From assembly GCA_934512135.1 (NCBI GenBank), contig CAKSWT010000008.1:48523-112522 (forward strand): a stretch of DNA of 64,000 nucleotides. The letters run 5' to 3'. The DNA comes from an uncultured Oscillospiraceae bacterium (GTDB lineage Bacteria; Bacillota; Clostridia; Oscillospirales; Oscillospiraceae). The notes beneath the pieces are model-generated. The model ran no database searches. It had not been told where the DNA came from and saw only the letters and a list, made by a program, of their open reading frames with translations. Below are positions 43,554 through 51,365 of this stretch, one piece after another. The first letter of the stretch is position 1; each line of letters begins with the position of its first letter. The translations under genes and the position numbers were made by a program.

Positions 43554-44411
43554 ATGATGAAAAAATTTGCAACAAAAATTCTTGCGCTTGCGCTGGTGCT
43601 GTCTTCTCTGCTGGCACTGAGCGCCTGCGGCGGCAATAAGTCCCTGCTCATCGCCGTTCCCAACGATACCACCAATGAGGCGCGTGCGCTTCTGCTGCTT
43701 CAGGACCTGGGCTATATCAAGCTCAAGGATGGCGCCGGCATTACCGCCACTGTGGCGGATATTGCGGAGAACCCCCACGGCATTGAGTTCAAAGAGGTGG
43801 AGGCTGCGCAGATTCCCAACATCCGTCAGGATGTGGATTATGCCATTATCAATTCCAACTACGCCATTGAGGCAGGCATTGATCCCATGAAGGAAGCACT
43901 GAAGATGGAGGGCTCTTCCTCTGCATATGCCAATATTCTGGCCTGCAAGGAGGGCAATGAGAACTCCGATAAAATCAAGGCCCTGAAGGCGGCGCTGGAG
44001 AGCCAGCAGGTGGCCGATTATATCACCAACACCTATAACGGTGCTGTGGTCAGCACCGTGGATAACCCGGGCAATGGCTTTGACGACACCGTAGATTACG
44101 ATGCGCTGGCAGGACAGACCATTACTGTGGCGGCTTCTCCCTCTCCCCATGCTGAGATTCTGAAGATTGCAAAAGACATCCTGGCAGAAAAGAACGTCAC
44201 CCTGGACATCAAGGAATACACCGACTATGTGGTGCCCAATACCGTGGTGGATACCGGAGAGGTGGATGCGAACTACTTCCAGCATACGCCCTATCTGGAT
44301 GATTTTAACCAGCAGAACGGAACCCATATTGTTTCTGTGGCTGCCATCCATGTGGAGCCGATGGGCCTTTACGGCGGAAAGCAGACCACCCTGGACGCCC
44401 TGGATAAGTAA
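43554..44411 (+). CDS. metQ: MetQ/NlpA methionine-binding lipoprotein, circularly permuted
   Basis: 285 residues. A signal peptide ends in lipobox LSAC with C25 as lipid anchor. The mature part is in reversed half order compared with standard MetQ. Residues about 30-169 (IAVPNDTTNEARALLLLQ to TYNGAVVSTV) correspond to the usual C-terminal half. After a 19-residue linker, about 189-285 (ITVAASPSPHAEIL, ANYFQHTPYLDDF, HVEPMGLYGGK) correspond to the usual N-terminal half. All expected segments are present once, so the protein should still fold and bind methionine. ATG 43554 or 43557; AAAGGAG upstream. Confidence 0.9.
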   Translation: MMKKFATKILALALVLSSLLALSACGGNKSLLIAVPNDTTNEARALLLLQDLGYIKLKDGAGITATVADIAENPHGIEFKEVEAAQIPNIRQDVDYAIINSNYAIEAGIDPMKEALKMEGSSSAYANILACKEGNENSDKIKALKAALESQQVADYITNTYNGAVVSTVDNPGNGFDDTVDYDALAGQTITVAASPSPHAEILKIAKDILAEKNVTLDIKEYTDYVVPNTVVDTGEVDANYFQHTPYLDDFNQQNGTHIVSVAAIHVEPMGLYGGKQTTLDALDK

Positions 44412-44417
44412 TTTGAG

Positions 44418-44453
44418 AAACGCTGGCTGCCGCAAAAGCGGCCAGCGTTTTCC
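44418..44453 (+). terminator. Partial terminator between metQ and metN
   Basis: AAACGCTGG / CCAGCGTTT outer stem with inner CCGC / GCGG and AAAA loop, then TTTTCC. It could lower metNI output relative to the binding protein. Confidence 0.7.
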
Positions 44454-44460
44454 GTCTGGT

Positions 44461-44489
44461 TTAATGCCTATTGTAATCAGCGGTATAGT
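44461..44489 (+). promoter_or_regulatory. Weak promoter candidate before metN
   Basis: TTAATG, 17-bp spacer, TATAGT (44484-44489). The -10 is good, the -35 matches only 3/6. Confidence 0.3.
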
Positions 44490-44525
44490 CAGAGTTTGGT
44501 ATGAGATACAAAGGAGCGCTGTGCG

Positions 44526-45524
44526 ATGATCGAGATCAAAAACCTGTATAAATCCTTTGAGACGGCAGAAGGCACGGTAGAGGCCTTGAAAGACATCTCC
44601 CTGAAGGTGGAGGACGGCGACATCTATGGTATCATCGGTATGAGCGGCGCTGGAAAAAGCACCTTGGTCCGATGCATCAATATGCTGGAGCGTCCCACCT
44701 CCGGCCAGGTGATCGTAAACGGAAAGGACATGGGAGCGCTGTCCAATCAGCAGCTCCGAGAGGCTCGCCGGGACATTACGATGATCTTTCAGGGGTTTAA
44801 CCTGCTGATGCAGCGGAATTGCTTGAAAAACGTTTGTTTTCCCATGGAGCTCTCCGGGATGAAGGCGGCAGATGCCAAAAAGCGTGCCATGGAGTTGCTG
44901 GAGCTGGTTGGTCTGCCGGACAAGGCCAAGGCATATCCGGCACAGCTCTCCGGAGGACAGCAGCAGCGTGTGGCCATTGCCCGTGCCCTGGCCACCAATC
45001 CCAAGGTGCTGCTTTGCGACGAGGCCACCTCGGCGCTGGATCCCAACACCACTCATGCAATTCTGCGGCTCATTCGGGAGATCAACAAAAAGCTGGGAAT
45101 TACCGTCATCATCATCACCCATCAAATGAGTGTGGTGGAGGAAATCTGTAATCATGTAGCCATTTTGGATGGGGGCGTTGTTGCAGAGGAGGGGGCCGTG
45201 GGAACGGTGTTCTCCAGTCCCAAATCGCAGGCGGCTCGCCGGCTGGTGTTCCCCAATGACACGGACATTGAGGTGTCCAACCCCAACCACGAAACGCGCA
45301 TCCGAGTGATCTTCAATGGAGCCAAGGCCGCAGGCACACCGCTGATTGCCACTATGGCCAGCGAGAAGCACCTGCTGGTAAATATTCTTTCGGCCAGCAC
45401 CCGGAGCATTGAGGATCGAGCCTATGGCAGCATGCTGCTGGGCGTCCCCGGGAGCGCCAAGCAGCTGAAGGAGACCATCGAATATCTTCGGAGCGTTCCG
45501 GACATTTTAGTGGAGGAGGTTTAA
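44526..45524 (+). CDS. metN: Methionine ABC transporter ATP-binding protein
   Basis: 332-residue ATPase of the methionine importer. Walker A GMSGAGKST near 38-46, LSGGQQQR near 141, Walker B VLLCDEATSALDP. The C-terminal extension (about 250-330) is the NIL domain, which in E. coli MetN binds intracellular methionine and shuts off transport. AAAGGAG precedes ATG 44526. metI starts 3 bp after its stop. Confidence 0.94.
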   Translation: MIEIKNLYKSFETAEGTVEALKDISLKVEDGDIYGIIGMSGAGKSTLVRCINMLERPTSGQVIVNGKDMGALSNQQLREARRDITMIFQGFNLLMQRNCLKNVCFPMELSGMKAADAKKRAMELLELVGLPDKAKAYPAQLSGGQQQRVAIARALATNPKVLLCDEATSALDPNTTHAILRLIREINKKLGITVIIITHQMSVVEEICNHVAILDGGVVAEEGAVGTVFSSPKSQAARRLVFPNDTDIEVSNPNHETRIRVIFNGAKAAGTPLIATMASEKHLLVNILSASTRSIEDRAYGSMLLGVPGSAKQLKETIEYLRSVPDILVEEV

Positions 45525-45527
45525 GTC

Positions 45528-46229
45528 ATGGGTAATCTGTTTTCCTCCCAGGCGGTTCAGGAGGCTCTGTATATCACCCAGCACGAGATTCCCTTTGCCA
45601 TTTGGGAGACCTTTTATGTGACGGTTCTTTCCACAGCCCTTGCCGTGGTCCTTGGACTGCCCTTGGGGGTGCTGCTGGTGGCGGGAGATAAAAACGGGGT
45701 TCTGCCGCTGCCTAAGTGGCTGATGAGCATTCTGAATGTAGTGATCAATCTGCTGCGGTCCATTCCGTTTCTGATCTTGATGATTATGGTATTTCCACTG
45801 TCCCGACTGATTGTGGGAACCACGGTGGGCACTGTGGCCACCATTGTACCTTTGGTGGTGGCGGCGTTTCCCTTTGTGGCCCGGCTGGTAGAGTCCAGCC
45901 TTCGGGAAGTGAATCCGAACATTATTGAGGCGGCGCAAAGTATGGGAGCGTCTCCTATGCAGATTATTGTAAAGGTGATGATTCCGGAGAGCGTCCCGTC
46001 ACTGATCTCTAATTTGACCATCGCCATTACAACCATCTTGGGCTATTCCGCCATGAGCGGCATTATTGGCGGCGGTGGCCTGGGCAAAATCGCCATCAAC
46101 TACGGCTATTACCGGTATAAATACCTGGTGATGGTGGTCGCTGTAATCCTGCTTATTATTATGGTCCAGGTGTTCCAAAGTGTAGGTACACAGCTGACCA
46201 CGAAAACAGACCGCAGATTAAAGCGGTAA
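45528..46229 (+). CDS. metI: Methionine ABC transporter permease
   Basis: 233-residue inner membrane protein with five or six helices. The EAA loop that docks on MetN is EAAQSMGASPMQII. Its N-terminus (LFSSQAVQEALYIT) and the LRSIPFLILMIMVFPLSRLIVGT segment are typical of MetI. GGAGG lies in the end of metN. It completes the metQNI importer. Confidence 0.94.
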   Translation: MGNLFSSQAVQEALYITQHEIPFAIWETFYVTVLSTALAVVLGLPLGVLLVAGDKNGVLPLPKWLMSILNVVINLLRSIPFLILMIMVFPLSRLIVGTTVGTVATIVPLVVAAFPFVARLVESSLREVNPNIIEAAQSMGASPMQIIVKVMIPESVPSLISNLTIAITTILGYSAMSGIIGGGGLGKIAINYGYYRYKYLVMVVAVILLIIMVQVFQSVGTQLTTKTDRRLKR

Positions 46230-46234
46230 CATAG

Positions 46235-46276
46235 GTTCCGCTCCTTTGGGTTCAAAGGGGCGGAACTTGTTTTTTC
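46235..46276 (+). terminator. Terminator of metNI
   Basis: 14-bp stem GTTCCGCTCCTTTG / CAAAGGGGCGGAAC with GGTT loop, followed by TTGTTTTTT. Confidence 0.92.
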
Positions 46277-46295
46277 CACTTTTTTCAGAATGCGC

Positions 46296-46326
46296 TTGAC
46301 AATGACCTTACTGGACAGTGTACAAT
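46296..46326 (+). promoter_or_regulatory. MerR-type promoter with 19-bp spacer
   Basis: TTGACA (46296-46301), 19-bp spacer, TACAAT (46321-46326). The overlong spacer is the hallmark of promoters activated by MerR-family DNA distortion. ACTGGACAGT (46310-46319) is a short inverted repeat within it. Confidence 0.75.
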
Positions 46327-46345
46327 GGGACCAGGAGGTGAGCCA

Positions 46346-47560
46346 ATGAAAATCAAAGAGGTATCCGAAAAGACGGGGCTGACCGTCAAGACCATTCGGT
46401 TTTACGAGCAGCGCGGCCTGATTGCCCCTAAGCAAGAGCGAAGCAATGGCCGGAGTTACCGGGATTATCAGGACTCCGATGTGGAGCGGCTGCAAATGGT
46501 GGCGGTGCTGCGGAAGTGCCTGTTTTCCATAGAGCAGATTTTGACCATGGAGCAGCACCCGGAGCTGACGCCGGATATTTTCACGGATTATCGGCAGACG
46601 CTGCTGGAACAGAGAGATCTGCTGCAACGGCTGGCCCAGAAGGCAGAGACCCTGGATCCGGAGACGCTCAATGGTCCGGAGACACTGGCACGTCGGATGA
46701 CAGCCACGGCCAGGCCCCTGCCGCTTCCCAACTTGGATCGGGAGCCGAATTTTGGACAATTTGACCAGGAGACGCCAGAGGAGCGCAGAGCGGCCTATCT
46801 TCATTGGCAGAAGTACCACAGATATTATTTTCTCCGATGGCTGATTCCGCTGGGCATGACCGTTTTTGTGCTGCTGGTCATCACAGCGGCAAGCGTGGGG
46901 CGGATGGTGGAGCAGAATATCGTCTGGTATGATGCCCTGGAACGTGCCATTACCGTGGAGCTGCAGGGCGGCTACGCCGAGCCCAAATCGGATTTGAACC
47001 GGATTGGAGATCTGGCGTTCTATCGGCATCTGGACTACCTGGCCTTTGACGGGTCGGGGGCCCGAATGATGGCGCAGGATGGTGATATCTCCTTTTTGGA
47101 CAGGGTGGATGCGCTAATCAGTCCCTATGTCATCCGATATGATTCCAAGCAGATTCAAGAAATGGAGGCTTGGGCGGCAGAGCACGGCATGACAGAGGGA
47201 CGGGAGATCCACAGCAGTATGCTGCGGCAGCGCTTCTGGTCTGTGATTCGGGTGGGACACGCCTCGGACCGGTACCTGGTGCTGTACTTTAGGGTGTCCC
47301 CAGTGCTGGAGGCCATGGGGAGTCTGAGCCTATATTATCTTCTGGCGGCGTTTCTATGGCTCATTGCCTTTGCGCTCCGGGCTACCAAGGGCTATGGCTT
47401 CCGGGTGACATTCCTCCGAAACTACGGGCTGCGGGGCACCTGGAATGATGCCATTCTGTCAGTGGACGAGAATAACGGGAATGCCACCATGTTGACCCAT
47501 CAGTACACAGGGATGAACAACCTGGTAAATATGGATTATCACAAAAAGAATGACCAATGA
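46346..47560 (+). CDS. Membrane-spanning MerR family regulator
   Basis: 404 residues. The N-terminus is a complete MerR DNA-binding domain (MKIKEVSEKTGLTVKTIRFY, then RSYRDYQDSDVERLQ) plus a dimerisation helix to about residue 110. A membrane helix follows at about 163-187 (PLGMTVFVLLVITAASVG), then a 140-residue segment predicted outside the cell, a second helix about 327-348 and a short C-terminal part. MerR proteins are normally soluble, so a transmembrane sensor form is unusual. AGGAGG lies 7 bp before ATG 46346. The 19-bp-spacer promoter suggests self-activation. Confidence 0.85.
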   Translation: MKIKEVSEKTGLTVKTIRFYEQRGLIAPKQERSNGRSYRDYQDSDVERLQMVAVLRKCLFSIEQILTMEQHPELTPDIFTDYRQTLLEQRDLLQRLAQKAETLDPETLNGPETLARRMTATARPLPLPNLDREPNFGQFDQETPEERRAAYLHWQKYHRYYFLRWLIPLGMTVFVLLVITAASVGRMVEQNIVWYDALERAITVELQGGYAEPKSDLNRIGDLAFYRHLDYLAFDGSGARMMAQDGDISFLDRVDALISPYVIRYDSKQIQEMEAWAAEHGMTEGREIHSSMLRQRFWSVIRVGHASDRYLVLYFRVSPVLEAMGSLSLYYLLAAFLWLIAFALRATKGYGFRVTFLRNYGLRGTWNDAILSVDENNGNATMLTHQYTGMNNLVNMDYHKKNDQ

Positions 47561-47572
47561 CACAAAGAAGGC

Positions 47573-47602
47573 CGGCAGCACCCAAGCGGGTGCTGCCGAC
47601 TT
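47573..47602. terminator. Bidirectional terminator between merR and araC
   Basis: Perfect 11-bp stem CGGCAGCACCC / GGGTGCTGCCG with AAGC loop, then ACTTTTGT on the + strand. Confidence 0.8.
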
Positions 47603-47606
47603 TTGT

Positions 47607-48584
47607 CTAGGGGTTCTGATGGAGCTTGCGGTATTCCGAGGGGAGCATATGGAATGCTTTGCGGAATTCCGCGGAAAACTTACTTTGGCTCTCATAGCCC
47701 ACAGATCTGGAAATCGAGGATACGCTCTCGCCGCTTTCCCGTAATAGCCGGGCGGCGGCCTCCATACGGTGCTCCCGAATGTGGGCGGCAATGGAATTCC
47801 CGTAAACGGCCTTGAATGTGGCCTTTAAGGTGGAGGGATTCATGAGAAACTGACGAGACAGGGCCTCAATGGTGATCCGTTGAGACAGGTCGTGGGTCAG
47901 CAGCTGGTGGACCTCCTTGATGATTTGGATTTGCTCTGCCTGATACCGCCCCGGTTGGGTGTCCGGTCGGACCAGACATAGGTACAGCAGCAGCTCTTGA
48001 ACTTTTAGCTTTTGATAGGCGGTCAGCAGGGGAGAGGGGATGTTATAAAATCCGGCGAAGATAGGGGCGGTTGTCTCACTGCCCGGGAGTACGGTAAAGC
48101 CGCCGTCTCGGCAGAACCGCTGACAGAGCAGAGCACCGGTGACCCCTGCCTCTTGCAGAAGGGGAAGGGGCTGCGAAGCAAAGGTATCCAAATCCACGCA
48201 GATGGACAGGCCCTGGTAAAATCCGTTGGGGAAGGTCATCGTGGAGTCGGCACAGAGGCTGCGTAGATGGACAGAGCAGTCGCCGCTGCCCAGATAGAGG
48301 GTGCTGCCGTCCCGCATCTTCCAGCCGCTGCGGCCGGTGCGGCAATAGCTGAGCTCCAGTGTGCCACCGTCGGGGTGATGATGGCAGACGGTTTGCTCCC
48401 CCAAATATTTGACATAGGTGAGGGTGATGCCGGGAAACAGGGGATAGGTCTCGGTCAGTCCTCGGCCGGCAAAGGGCTCCTGGATTACCGTGTGGCCTGC
48501 CAGGCTGTGTGTCGTGTGCACCAAAGTGTCCTCTGGGACAGAGGAGAGCGCACGGAAAGTTTGGTCCAATTCAGGATATTCCAT
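47607..48584 (-). CDS. AraC family transcriptional regulator
   Basis: 325-residue regulator. The C-terminal 100 residues carry two helix-turn-helix motifs (ITIEALSRQFLMNPSTLKATFKA and SVSSISRSVGYESQSKFSAEF). The N-terminal part (about 1-200) is a cupin-like sensor of the type seen in PchR-like regulators, ligand unknown. It starts 13 bp after the arsR stop on the same strand, so the two form an operon controlled by the ArsR operator. Confidence 0.88.
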   Translation of the reverse strand: MEYPELDQTFRALSSVPEDTLVHTTHSLAGHTVIQEPFAGRGLTETYPLFPGITLTYVKYLGEQTVCHHHPDGGTLELSYCRTGRSGWKMRDGSTLYLGSGDCSVHLRSLCADSTMTFPNGFYQGLSICVDLDTFASQPLPLLQEAGVTGALLCQRFCRDGGFTVLPGSETTAPIFAGFYNIPSPLLTAYQKLKVQELLLYLCLVRPDTQPGRYQAEQIQIIKEVHQLLTHDLSQRITIEALSRQFLMNPSTLKATFKAVYGNSIAAHIREHRMEAAARLLRESGESVSSISRSVGYESQSKFSAEFRKAFHMLPSEYRKLHQNP

Positions 48585-48597
48585 GGGGCGCCTCCAA

Positions 48598-48951
48598 TCA
48601 GTCCGGGCAGGAAATTTCCAGGGCTTTTTCGATCATGATATGGAGCAGCCGGCTCTGCTCGCTGTCAGAGGCGCGATAATAGACCTCCTTGCCCTGACGG
48701 CGGCTGACAATCAGCCCGCTTGCCTTCAGCTGCCGAAGGTGATGAGACACTGCGGGACTGGACATGTCCACCAGGGCCGAGAGATTTACCACGCACTCCT
48801 CGCAGTGGCACAGCAGCCAGAAGATCCGCACCCGGCTGCTATCTGCCAGCTGCTTAAACACTGCGGCAATGGTTTGAAAGTTTTCTGTGTTTTGCAGCAG
48901 CGACTGGAGCTGGACTGCCTTGCTATTATCCTCGTGGAGATGGGGGAGCAT
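48598..48951 (-). CDS. ArsR/SmtB family metal-responsive repressor
   Basis: 117-residue winged-helix repressor. Helix 3 carries C48, C50 and C53 (CHCEECVVNLSAL), the usual ArsR/CadC metal-sensing place, followed by the recognition helix SSPAVSHHLRQLKASGLI and wing RRQGKEVYY. It probably senses Zn, Cd, Pb or As and controls the divergent HMA/P-type ATPase genes. The start is ATG 48951; AAAGG is about 11 bp upstream. Confidence 0.9.
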   Translation of the reverse strand: MLPHLHEDNSKAVQLQSLLQNTENFQTIAAVFKQLADSSRVRIFWLLCHCEECVVNLSALVDMSSPAVSHHLRQLKASGLIVSRRQGKEVYYRASDSEQSRLLHIMIEKALEISCPD

Positions 48952-49025
48952 GGAGATACCGCCTTTCTGAAATGTGCCGTTTGGAAATACTTTTCACCCT
49001 TTTGGGAGAGCCGTGTCCTGGCACA

Positions 49026-49054
49026 TTGACATTCTCTGATAGGTCCATTATAGT
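49026..49054 (+). promoter_or_regulatory. Sigma-A promoter of the HMA/P-type ATPase genes
   Basis: TTGACA (49026-49031, perfect), 17-bp spacer, TATAGT (49049-49054). Confidence 0.85.
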
Positions 49055-49075
49055 ATAACTACAAGAATTAAACAA
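49047..49075 (-). promoter_or_regulatory. Sigma-A promoter of arsR-araC
   Basis: On the minus strand TTGTTT (49075-49070), 17-bp spacer, TATAAT (49052-49047). It overlaps the opposing promoter and the inverted repeat. Confidence 0.75.
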
Positions 49076-49083
49076 GTGCTTAA
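49068..49083. promoter_or_regulatory. Candidate ArsR operator
   Basis: TTAAACA-AG-TGCTTAA, a 7-2-7 inverted repeat with one mismatch, as in SmtB/ArsR sites. It covers the arsR -35 and lies just after the start point of the opposing promoter, so one repressor dimer could block both. Confidence 0.6.
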
Positions 49084-49120
49084 TCGTTGAATTCAGTACT
49101 TTTTGAAAGGAGCTTTTTCG

Positions 49121-49339
49121 ATGAAAAAAACCTACGATATTGAAGTGGACTGCGCCAACTGCGCCAACCTGATGGAGGATGCAGCGAGAAAGACGGAGGG
49201 CGTTTCCCAGGCCACTGTAAATTTTATGACCCAAAAGATGATTGTGGAGTTTGAAGCGGATCAGGATGTAAAAAAGGTCATGAAGGCGGTACTCAAAAAT
49301 TGTAGGAAGGTCAAGGACGACTGCGAAATCTATTTCTAA
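49121..49339 (+). CDS. Heavy-metal-associated (HMA) domain protein
   Basis: 72-residue ferredoxin-like metal-binding protein with C11-A-N-C14 (VDCANCANLMEDA). It equals the HMA domain normally fused to the N-terminus of Cd/Zn ATPases, here encoded on its own 13 bp before the ATPase gene. It should hand metal to the pump. GAAAGGAG precedes ATG 49121. Confidence 0.9.
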   Translation: MKKTYDIEVDCANCANLMEDAARKTEGVSQATVNFMTQKMIVEFEADQDVKKVMKAVLKNCRKVKDDCEIYF

Positions 49340-49352
49340 AAGGAGCACAGAC

Positions 49353-51239
49353 ATGAACAAGAAGCAGAGGAAGACGCTGATTCGTATTATCATTGCTGCG
49401 GTGCTCCTGATTGCGCTGAATCTTCTTCCCGTTACCGGAATTCCAAGAATGCTGCTGTATCTGGTGTGCTATTTGATCATCGGCTATGATATTCTCAGAA
49501 AAGCGGGCAAGGGCATTTTGAATCGCCGGGTGTTTGATGAGAATTTTTTGATGACGGTGGCCACGCTGGGCGCAATCGCCGTGGCGCTGTATGAGAAGAG
49601 CGGGGATTACAATGAAGCAGTGGCGGTAATGCTGTTCTATCAGATTGGTGAATTGTTTCAGAGCTACGCAGTAGGCAAAAGCCGCCGGAATATCACCGCC
49701 CTGATGGATATTCGACCGGACTATGCCAACATCGAGGAAAACGGGGAGTTCCACCAGGTTGAGCCGGATGAGGTGCCGGTGGGCACGGTCATTGTGGTGC
49801 AGCCGGGGGAGAAGGTCCCGCTGGACGGTGTAATTGTAGAGGGAACCACCACACTTAACACCAGTGCGCTCACCGGTGAGAGCTTGCCCCGAGACGCAGG
49901 GGAGGGGGACGAAATTATCAGCGGCTGTATCAATATGACCGGCGTGCTGAAGGTCCGAACCACAAAGGAGTTTGGAGAATCCACCGTATCAAAAATCTTG
50001 GAGTTGATGGAGAACTCCAGCTCCAGAAAGTCTCGCTCGGAGAATTTTATCTCCCGGTTTGCGAAAATCTATACGCCAGCAGTTTGCTATAGCGCTTTGG
50101 CGCTGGCTGTGCTGCCGCCTATGGTGCGAATGGTGTTTATGGGACTGGATGGAGCCTGGAACACTTGGATTTACCGTGCGCTTACCTTCCTGGTCATCAG
50201 CTGCCCCTGTGCGCTGGTCATCAGCATTCCCCTGAGCTTCTTCGCGGGACTGGGGGGCGCCAGCAAGGAGGGCGTGCTAATCAAGGGCTCCAATTATTTG
50301 GAGGCACTGTCCCAGGCGAAAATTGTTGTATTTGATAAAACCGGTACGCTGACCCAGGGAGTCTTTGTGGTCAACGGGGTCCACCATAACCGTATGGAGG
50401 AGAAAAAACTGCTGGAGTATGCGGCGCTGGCAGAGTGTGCCTCCTCTCACCCCATCAGCAGGAGCCTACAGCAGGCTTATGCAGGGGAGATCGACCGGAG
50501 CCGGGTCACGGATGTGCAGGAGATCAGCGGCAATGGTATTTTGGCAAGAGTGGACGGAATCCAGGTGGCAGTGGGGAACAGCAAGCTGATGGACAGCCTG
50601 AAGATCCCCTATATCCCGTGTCACAGCGTAGGTACCATTCTGCATTTGGCCATAGACGGAGAGTATGCAGGACATGTGGTGATCTCCGATGTGGAGAAGC
50701 CCACAGCCAAGGAGGCAGTGGAGGCCATCCGTAAGGCCGGCGTGGACAAAACGGTTATGCTCACCGGTGATGTGGAAAGAGTAGCAAAGCAAGTGGCAGA
50801 GGACCTGGGAATCGACGAATATCACAGCGAGCTGTTGCCCGGGGACAAGGTGGATCAGGTGGAACGGCTCCTGACAGAGAAGCCCTCCAAATCCAAACTG
50901 GCCTTTGTGGGGGACGGAATCAATGATGCGCCGGTGCTGTCCCGGGCGGATATCGGCATTGCCATGGGCGCCATGGGCTCAGATGCGGCCATTGAAGCTG
51001 CAGACGTGGTGCTTATGGATGACGACCCCTTGAAGATTGCGAAGGCCATTAAAATCTCCCGGAAGTGCATCTCCATCGTCTATCAGAACATTGTGTTCGC
51101 CCTGGGAATCAAACTGATCTGCCTGGTGCTGGGGGCTCTGGGCCTTGCAAATATGTGGGCGGCCATTTTTGCGGATGTGGGGGTTATGGTGCTGGCTGTG
51201 CTCAATGCCATCCGCGCCTTGCGCGTCCATAGCTTGTAA
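49353..51239 (+). CDS. Cd/Zn/Co-type heavy-metal P-type ATPase
   Basis: 628-residue P1B-ATPase exporting a soft divalent metal. Membrane segments flank the TGE actuator motif (LTGESLPR), the C284-P-C286 transmembrane metal site (SCPCAL), the phosphorylated D328 in DKTGTL, the SHP motif (SSHPIS) and GDGINDAPVL. It has no N-terminal HMA domain; that function is in the preceding gene. CPC with an ArsR-type regulator points to Zn/Cd/Pb rather than copper. AAAAGGAG precedes ATG 49353. Confidence 0.93.
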   Translation: MNKKQRKTLIRIIIAAVLLIALNLLPVTGIPRMLLYLVCYLIIGYDILRKAGKGILNRRVFDENFLMTVATLGAIAVALYEKSGDYNEAVAVMLFYQIGELFQSYAVGKSRRNITALMDIRPDYANIEENGEFHQVEPDEVPVGTVIVVQPGEKVPLDGVIVEGTTTLNTSALTGESLPRDAGEGDEIISGCINMTGVLKVRTTKEFGESTVSKILELMENSSSRKSRSENFISRFAKIYTPAVCYSALALAVLPPMVRMVFMGLDGAWNTWIYRALTFLVISCPCALVISIPLSFFAGLGGASKEGVLIKGSNYLEALSQAKIVVFDKTGTLTQGVFVVNGVHHNRMEEKKLLEYAALAECASSHPISRSLQQAYAGEIDRSRVTDVQEISGNGILARVDGIQVAVGNSKLMDSLKIPYIPCHSVGTILHLAIDGEYAGHVVISDVEKPTAKEAVEAIRKAGVDKTVMLTGDVERVAKQVAEDLGIDEYHSELLPGDKVDQVERLLTEKPSKSKLAFVGDGINDAPVLSRADIGIAMGAMGSDAAIEAADVVLMDDDPLKIAKAIKISRKCISIVYQNIVFALGIKLICLVLGALGLANMWAAIFADVGVMVLAVLNAIRALRVHSL

Positions 51240-51249
51240 AGAGAATCCT

Positions 51250-51289
51250 GCGGCGGACTGTGGAAAGATGGTCCGCCGCAATGCTTTTT
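51250..51289 (+). terminator. Terminator of the metal ATPase operon
   Basis: Perfect 9-bp stem GCGGCGGAC / GTCCGCCGC, 12-nt loop, then AATGCTTTTTC. Confidence 0.82.
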
Positions 51290-51291
51290 CC

Positions 51292-51320
51292 TTGCAGTCA
51301 GCGCCTGAAAATGATATAAT
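51292..51320 (+). promoter_or_regulatory. Sigma-A promoter of the DUF624 gene
   Basis: TTGCAG (51292-51297), 17-bp spacer, TATAAT (51315-51320). Confidence 0.8.
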
Positions 51321-51365
51321 GTCTCATACAATGTTATGATTATACCAGGGAAAGGGACTGGGTCA

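Noticed and set aside
43458..45371. 637-codon open frame on the minus strand across metQ and metN
   Set aside because: It runs opposite two clear transporter genes with SDs, lipobox and ABC motifs; His/Gly/Leu-rich shadow composition and no family resemblance.
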